Shown here: positions 60,111-64,000 of the stretch, one piece after another
How positions within the stretch are numbered: the first letter of the stretch is position 1
Layout: the number at the start of each line of letters is the position of its first letter
Source: an uncultured Clostridia bacterium
GTDB lineage: Bacteria; Bacillota; Clostridia; TANB77; CAG-508
Assembly: GCA_947626815.1 (NCBI GenBank)
Contig: CANQTN010000006.1
Location: forward strand, 1-64,000
Direction: 5' to 3'
Length of the DNA stretch: 64,000 bases
The notes under the pieces: generated by a model
Told to the model about the DNA's origin: nothing
What the model saw: the letters and a program-made list of their open reading frames with translations, nothing else
Databases searched by the model: none
Program-made: the position numbers and the translations under genes

Positions 60111-61748
60111 ATGAATTTTGATGAAATAAAAGGGAATGTTTTTCAAGCTTTTGAAACAGGAGATGTAACACAACTACAACGAGTAGTACAACAAATGCCT
60201 TATTTTAGGGGAGAACAATTTAATGACATGGTAAATATGATAAGTAATTTGGAAATGCCACTTTATAATAAGCTAAAAATATGTATGACAATTGCTTGTA
60301 TGGATATAAGAACTTTTTTTTCTGTAGAAATAATGTCTGCAGTAATAAATAGACTTATAAAAGAAAACGAAGAACAATTTTTAAAGTTAATAACTGAAAA
60401 TGAAGATATTCAAAAGTTATGTGTACAATGCTATAAAAATATTGGAGAACTTGAACTTGGAAATAATATAGAACATATATTGATGTTACCTGATTTTAGA
60501 AAAAATGTTCTTGAGGATGAAGACTTTATTTCAGAAAAAATGGTAAGAAGAAGAGATTTTTTTAGATGTTTGCCAAAAGAATATGCATATTTAATATCAT
60601 TTTATAATAGTGATATGGATTTTGGCACATCAACTTTAAGAAAATATTATCAAAAATATTTTTCAGAATGTTTAACTAATAAAGAACAAATGGAATTAGC
60701 AGAATTGCAACATGACATAAGTATTGATAATTATCTTAACTTATCTCAAAAAGATATAATGAGAGATATAAAATATGTATTGCAACAAATTTTAAGAGAT
60801 AGAAAATTTTATGACAATATACAAAATATAAGGGGAAAAGCAGTATTAGATTTAAAAGGTGCAATTTCCTTTGCACAGAAATATGATGGTACTGAATTTT
60901 ATGAACAATTATTAAATGATGAATGTAATGTTTTTGATGATGATATATTACAAAAAATATATTATTTGGCAAACAAGGGTAGAGTGAAAGAACCAGAAAA
61001 ATTAAAAGATATAAGAAATGTAACAATGCAAGAATTAGAAAATATGCCAAAAGATAATTATTATGTTTCAAGAACTTTTTTGGCAGGTGGACCATTATCA
61101 GAGATGAACAATGTACGTATATTTGAAGATTCTACAAATAGGGAAATACGAAGAATTGATAAAAATGGAGAAGTTAAAATAGTTATTATTCCAGGTGATA
61201 GAGGACATGATGATGGAGTGAAGGAAATATATGGAGATGATGTTAAATTTCCTAAAGAATGTTTAACAGCAATTGAGCGTAGTATGGAAGCAGCAAAACA
61301 AATATCATCAATGACATATGTAATAGAAAATGAACATTGCTTTATAATTGTACCAGATAATGTGTCTATAGAGCAAAAAAAGATATCTATAGATTGGTTA
61401 AGTACTGCATTACAAGAAGGAGTAATAGGGATATTTGTATATGATCGTAATAAAGATGAGCTTTATGTAGCAAATGCCGGAGATGAGATGAATATACAGG
61501 ATGCAACAGATTTTATGTTTAATCTAAATGGAAAAATGACTCCAGCGGAGATGAGCAAAATTGAAATTAGTAAAAGAAGTTCTAATTGTGAAAAAGATAT
61601 AAGTATGATGCAATTAGCTAAAAAGTCTCTTACAGAAAATGTTACAAACACCATGATGGCAAAAATGGAACAACAACTAGGTAATGTAGAAAAACAGGAA
61701 ATACATGAATGCACCAATGAACAACATAAAGGTGAGCAAATAGATTAG
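60111..61748 (+). CDS. Unknown 545-residue protein
   Basis: I do not recognise this protein. Its N-terminal ~300 residues are helical and charged (FQAFETGDVTQLQRVVQQMP, KLCVQCYKNIGELELGN). The region 310-450 looks like an alpha/beta domain (YYVSRTFLAGGPLSEMNNVR, VKIVIIPGDRGHDDGVKEIYG, SMTYVIENEHCFIIVPDNVS). The tail is polar (QQLGNVEKQEIHECTNEQHK). No membrane segment or catalytic motif stands out. It follows sigK by 79 bases. CGG appears only out of frame in it. Confidence 0.75.
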   Translation: MNFDEIKGNVFQAFETGDVTQLQRVVQQMPYFRGEQFNDMVNMISNLEMPLYNKLKICMTIACMDIRTFFSVEIMSAVINRLIKENEEQFLKLITENEDIQKLCVQCYKNIGELELGNNIEHILMLPDFRKNVLEDEDFISEKMVRRRDFFRCLPKEYAYLISFYNSDMDFGTSTLRKYYQKYFSECLTNKEQMELAELQHDISIDNYLNLSQKDIMRDIKYVLQQILRDRKFYDNIQNIRGKAVLDLKGAISFAQKYDGTEFYEQLLNDECNVFDDDILQKIYYLANKGRVKEPEKLKDIRNVTMQELENMPKDNYYVSRTFLAGGPLSEMNNVRIFEDSTNREIRRIDKNGEVKIVIIPGDRGHDDGVKEIYGDDVKFPKECLTAIERSMEAAKQISSMTYVIENEHCFIIVPDNVSIEQKKISIDWLSTALQEGVIGIFVYDRNKDELYVANAGDEMNIQDATDFMFNLNGKMTPAEMSKIEISKRSSNCEKDISMMQLAKKSLTENVTNTMMAKMEQQLGNVEKQEIHECTNEQHKGEQID

Positions 61749-61778
61749 ACTTGGATAATTTAAGGGAGAATTAAATAT

Positions 61779-62114
61779 ATGATAAAAGATGATTATGCTA
61801 GGGCATATGTTGAAGTATTAGCATGTATGAGATTATTAAAAAAAGAAGATTATGATAAAATTCCAGTAAAGTTAATTAAGTATTTTGAAGATAATAAAGA
61901 TGTTAATTATAATTTTGAGATAGATTGTAATACATTAAATGATAGAAAGTTATCAGAAGAGGCAAATGCAATAAATTTGTATATATATATGAATTATTTT
62001 TCAACAGAAGCGAGAAATAAAAAAATAAGATATATTTTAATAGAAAACGAAAAAAAATATCAGGAAATGTTAAGTAAAAAATATAGTACAGATAAGTTAT
62101 TTAAAAAAAAGTAA
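61779..62114 (+). CDS. Unknown 111-residue protein
   Basis: A small acidic-to-basic helical protein (DYARAYVEVLACMRLLKKEDYDKIPVKLI, then INLYIYMNYFSTEARNKKIR). I do not recognise it with certainty. It starts 30 bases after the previous gene with AAGGGAG before the ATG, so the two probably share an operon. Confidence 0.65.
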   Translation: MIKDDYARAYVEVLACMRLLKKEDYDKIPVKLIKYFEDNKDVNYNFEIDCNTLNDRKLSEEANAINLYIYMNYFSTEARNKKIRYILIENEKKYQEMLSKKYSTDKLFKKK

Positions 62115-62148
62115 GAAGAATAAAAAATACATTAAGCTTTTTAGAATT

Positions 62149-62336
62149 GTAACAGTTCACCGGTCAATAGTGCAAATGGTCAATAATAATATATTATTTA
62201 TTTGTAACTCCCAACTGCATACAGATTGTACCTAAAATTTTATAATAAATTATAAAATTTTATTAACGATCTGTACTTTGTTGGTCCCCCCGAATTGTTA
62301 CTGCATAAATAATATATGATTATTGACAAGTGAACT
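62149..62336. repeat. MITE-like palindromic element, copy 2
   Basis: Its ~115-base core (from TTTGTAACTCCCAACTGCAT through GGTCCCCCCGAATTGTTACTGC to ATAAATAATATAT) differs from the copy at 12934-13144 at only a few positions. The arms have changed: AGTTCACCGGTCAATA on the left against TTGACAAGTGAACT on the right, with a ~16-base deletion in the right arm. The ends still pair. Confidence 0.85.
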
Positions 62337-62362
62337 AAAATTATAAATAAAACAAAAAGTAC

Positions 62363-62391
62363 TTGCATTTTTGTTAAAAATTGGGTATAAT
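62363..62391 (+). promoter_or_regulatory. Promoter of rimP-nusA operon
   Basis: TTGCAT (62363-62368), 17 bases, TATAAT (62386-62391). Confidence 0.7.
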
Positions 62392-62422
62392 AATATAAGA
62401 AACATAAAATAATATAGCATAA

Positions 62423-62444
62423 GAGTGGGAGCGTTTCCCACTCT
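62423..62444 (+). promoter_or_regulatory. Leader hairpin before rimP
   Basis: AGAGTGGGA-GCGT-TTCCCACTCT in the transcript leader, ~20 bases before the ribosome-binding site AGGAGG. It may stabilise or regulate the operon's mRNA. Confidence 0.5.
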
Positions 62445-62467
62445 TCATCTTTGAATAGGAGGAATTA

Positions 62468-62917
62468 ATGGCTAGTATAGAAGAAAAAGTAGAAATATTA
62501 CTAAAGCCAATAATAGAAGAAATCGGGTATGATTTATATGATGTAGAATATGTAAAAGAAGGAAAAAATTATTTTTTAAGAATATTCATAGATAAACCAG
62601 AAGGAGTTGATTTATCTGATTGTGAAAAAGTAAATGATGCAATAAATGATAAATTAGATGAGGCAGATTATATAAAAGAGCAATATTTTTTAGAGGTTTC
62701 ATCACCAGGTGTTGAAAGGATATTAAAAAAAGAAAAACACTTAGAACAAAATATAGGAAAAGAAATACATGTAAAATTATTTAAGAAAGATAAAGATGGA
62801 AATAAAGAATACCAAGGAATACTAAAAAACTTTAATCAAGAAGTCATAGAAATAGATGATAATATACAAATAGAGAGAAAAAATATAGCACAAATAAAGA
62901 CGGTGTATAATTGGTAA
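62468..62917 (+). CDS. rimP: Ribosome maturation factor RimP
   Basis: A 149-residue factor for 30S subunit maturation. EEIGYDLYDVEYVKEGKNYF and LRIFIDKPEGVDLSDCEKVN form the N-terminal domain; YFLEVSSPGVERILKKEKHL is diagnostic; an SH3-like C-terminus follows. AGGAGG precedes ATG 62468. It lies just before nusA, the usual order. Confidence 0.95.
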   Translation: MASIEEKVEILLKPIIEEIGYDLYDVEYVKEGKNYFLRIFIDKPEGVDLSDCEKVNDAINDKLDEADYIKEQYFLEVSSPGVERILKKEKHLEQNIGKEIHVKLFKKDKDGNKEYQGILKNFNQEVIEIDDNIQIERKNIAQIKTVYNW

Positions 62918-62949
62918 GAAAGAATAATAAAAAAAGGAGGAAGCAAGAA

Positions 62950-63010
62950 GGTTGAAAAATTTAATTTTTTTCCAACCAGATTTGTGCCTTAGAAAGGAAT
63001 GGTAGTAAAA
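62950..63010 (+). repeat. Repeated 5' leader with hairpin, full copy
   Basis: GGTTGAAAAATTTAATTTTT-TTCCAACC as hairpin, then AGATTTGTGCCTTAGAAAGGAATGGTAGTAAAA and the start at 63011. Confidence 0.8.
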
Positions 63011-64000
63011 ATGAAAAAACAAGCTATTGATAATAAAGAACTAATATTAGCATTAGAAGAACTAGAAAAAGAAAAAGGGATACAAAAGGAATATTTATTA
63101 GAAGCAATCGAAATGGCATTAGTAACAGCATATAAAAGAAATTTTGATTCATTAGAAAATGTAAAGGTAGTAATGGACAAACAAACAGGTGCAACGCATG
63201 TATATTCATTAAAGGAAGTAGTTAAAGAAGTAGAAGATAAAGAATTACAAATAAGCATAACAGAAGCAAAAAAAGTAAATCCAGATTTAATGGAAGGAGA
63301 TTTTTTGGAAACAGAAATTGTGCCAAGAGATTTTGGTAGAATTGCAGCACAAACTGCAAAACAAGTAATTATTCAAAAACTAAGAGAAGCAGAAAGAGAA
63401 ATTGTATTTACAGAATTTAATGATAGAAAAGGAGAAATAGTATCTGGTTTAATTCAGAAAGCTGACCATAATATAGTGGTTATGGACTTAGGAAGATTAG
63501 AAGGTGTAATGCCATCTAAAGAACAAATTCCAACAGAGCATTATCATGTAAATGATAAAATAAAAGGATATGTTTTGAATGTAGAAAAAGGTGCGAAGGG
63601 AGCACCACAAGTAATAGTTTCAAGAAGTCATCCGGATTTTGTAAGGAAACTATTAGAATTTGAAATTCCAGAGATTTATGAAGGTGTAATTGAAATAAAA
63701 AGTGTTTCAAGAGATCCAGGTTATAGAAGTAAAGTTGCAGTTTATTCACCAGATCCAAATATAGATCCAGTTGGTTCATGTGTAGGTCAGAAGGGCGTAA
63801 GAATACAAAATGTTATTAATGAATTACATGGTGAAAAAATTGATGTAATTGAATGGAATGAAGATCCATCAATATATATAGCAGCTAGTTTATTACCAGC
63901 ACAAATATTAGCAGTAGATATAAAAGAAGAAGAGAAATTTGCACAAGTTATTGTACCAGATGATCAGCTATCATTAGCAATAGGAAAATCTGGCCAAAAT
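63011..64000 (+). CDS. nusA: Transcription termination/antitermination factor NusA (3' end outside window)
   Basis: 330 codons are visible without a stop. The N-terminal RNA-polymerase-binding domain (LILALEELEKEKGIQKEYLLEA-like start, EAIEMALVTAYKRNF) is followed by the S1 domain (GEIVSGLIQKADHNIVVMDL ... LGRLEGVMPSKEQIP) and KH domains with ARKGAPQVIVSRS-like, GSCVGQKGVRIQNV and LSLAIGKSGQN at the window edge. It binds RNA polymerase and modulates pausing. Start at 63011, placed by the leader repeat; the upstream ATG at 62999 overlaps the ribosome-binding site. Confidence 0.95.
   Translation, partial: MKKQAIDNKELILALEELEKEKGIQKEYLLEAIEMALVTAYKRNFDSLENVKVVMDKQTGATHVYSLKEVVKEVEDKELQISITEAKKVNPDLMEGDFLETEIVPRDFGRIAAQTAKQVIIQKLREAEREIVFTEFNDRKGEIVSGLIQKADHNIVVMDLGRLEGVMPSKEQIPTEHYHVNDKIKGYVLNVEKGAKGAPQVIVSRSHPDFVRKLLEFEIPEIYEGVIEIKSVSRDPGYRSKVAVYSPDPNIDPVGSCVGQKGVRIQNVINELHGEKIDVIEWNEDPSIYIAASLLPAQILAVDIKEEEKFAQVIVPDDQLSLAIGKSGQN

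Overview
The window is A+T-rich, gene-dense DNA, by eye about 70% A+T. It looks like a spore-forming, low-GC member of the Clostridia. The reasons are a hrcA-grpE-dnaK-dnaJ operon with a CIRCE operator, a sporulation sigma factor of the SigK type, a fabD-fabG-fabF-accB-fabZ-accC-accD-accA-fabI cluster, DUF368, GGGtGRT and U32 proteins, and several pilin-like proteins with a GITLIAL-type leader. I saw no rRNA, tRNA, CRISPR array or transposase gene.

Layout. 1-937: end of a surface protein with an FGE/C-type-lectin-like tail. 1330-6499: ABC exporter plus two-component system. 6707-8232: pilin-like protein. 8536-12912: nucleotidyltransferase, second ABC exporter, AIM24-like protein and flavoprotein. 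13255-15472: murI, apt, and an antitoxin with a broken toxin. 15592-20393: heat-shock operon. 20690-22409: pilin-like FGE protein. 22879-27672: pgk, Nudix, GMP-kinase-like, tpiA, gpmI. 27679-30527: DUF600, Fe-S scaffold, MazG-like, GGGtGRT. 30968-34809: two more pilin-like proteins. 35202-36603 (minus): SPFH and NfeD proteins. 37006-45251: rlmN, Asp23-like ATPase, HD hydrolase, cmk, plsC, typA, O-methyltransferase. 45338-46189 (minus): a compositionally foreign (p)ppGpp synthetase. 46360-50555: U32 peptidase, DUF368, acyl-CoA synthetase. 50583-59216: biotin ligase and type II fatty-acid synthesis. 59323-64000: sigK, two unknown genes, rimP and nusA.

The main observation concerns CGG. In all native genes I found 21 in-frame CGG codons, in 16 genes on both strands. 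At every one the conserved protein continues only if the C is skipped and the next three bases, GGN, are read as glycine. Examples are tpiA, rlmN, dnaJ, accC, accA (two sites), birA (two), an O-methyltransferase (two), DUF368 (two), sigK, two ABC transporter genes and five pilin/FGE-like genes (counting the partial gene at 1-937). I saw no native gene in which CGG is read in frame as arginine. CGG in the other two phases is common and harmless. This dependence on reading frame argues against random indels. It suggests that CGG lacks an ordinary meaning here and triggers +1 frameshifting, or that CGGN is read as a four-base glycine codon. With these shifts applied every affected protein has its family's normal length. 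The one exception, the foreign alarmone synthetase at 45338-46189, uses CGG three times as arginine.

Other structure includes a hairpin-bearing 5' leader repeated before about ten unrelated genes, two MITE-like palindromes with long perfect inverted ends, a promoter followed at once by a terminator-like hairpin before two pilin-like genes, and locally GC-rich, possibly hypervariable tails on the FGE-like proteins.
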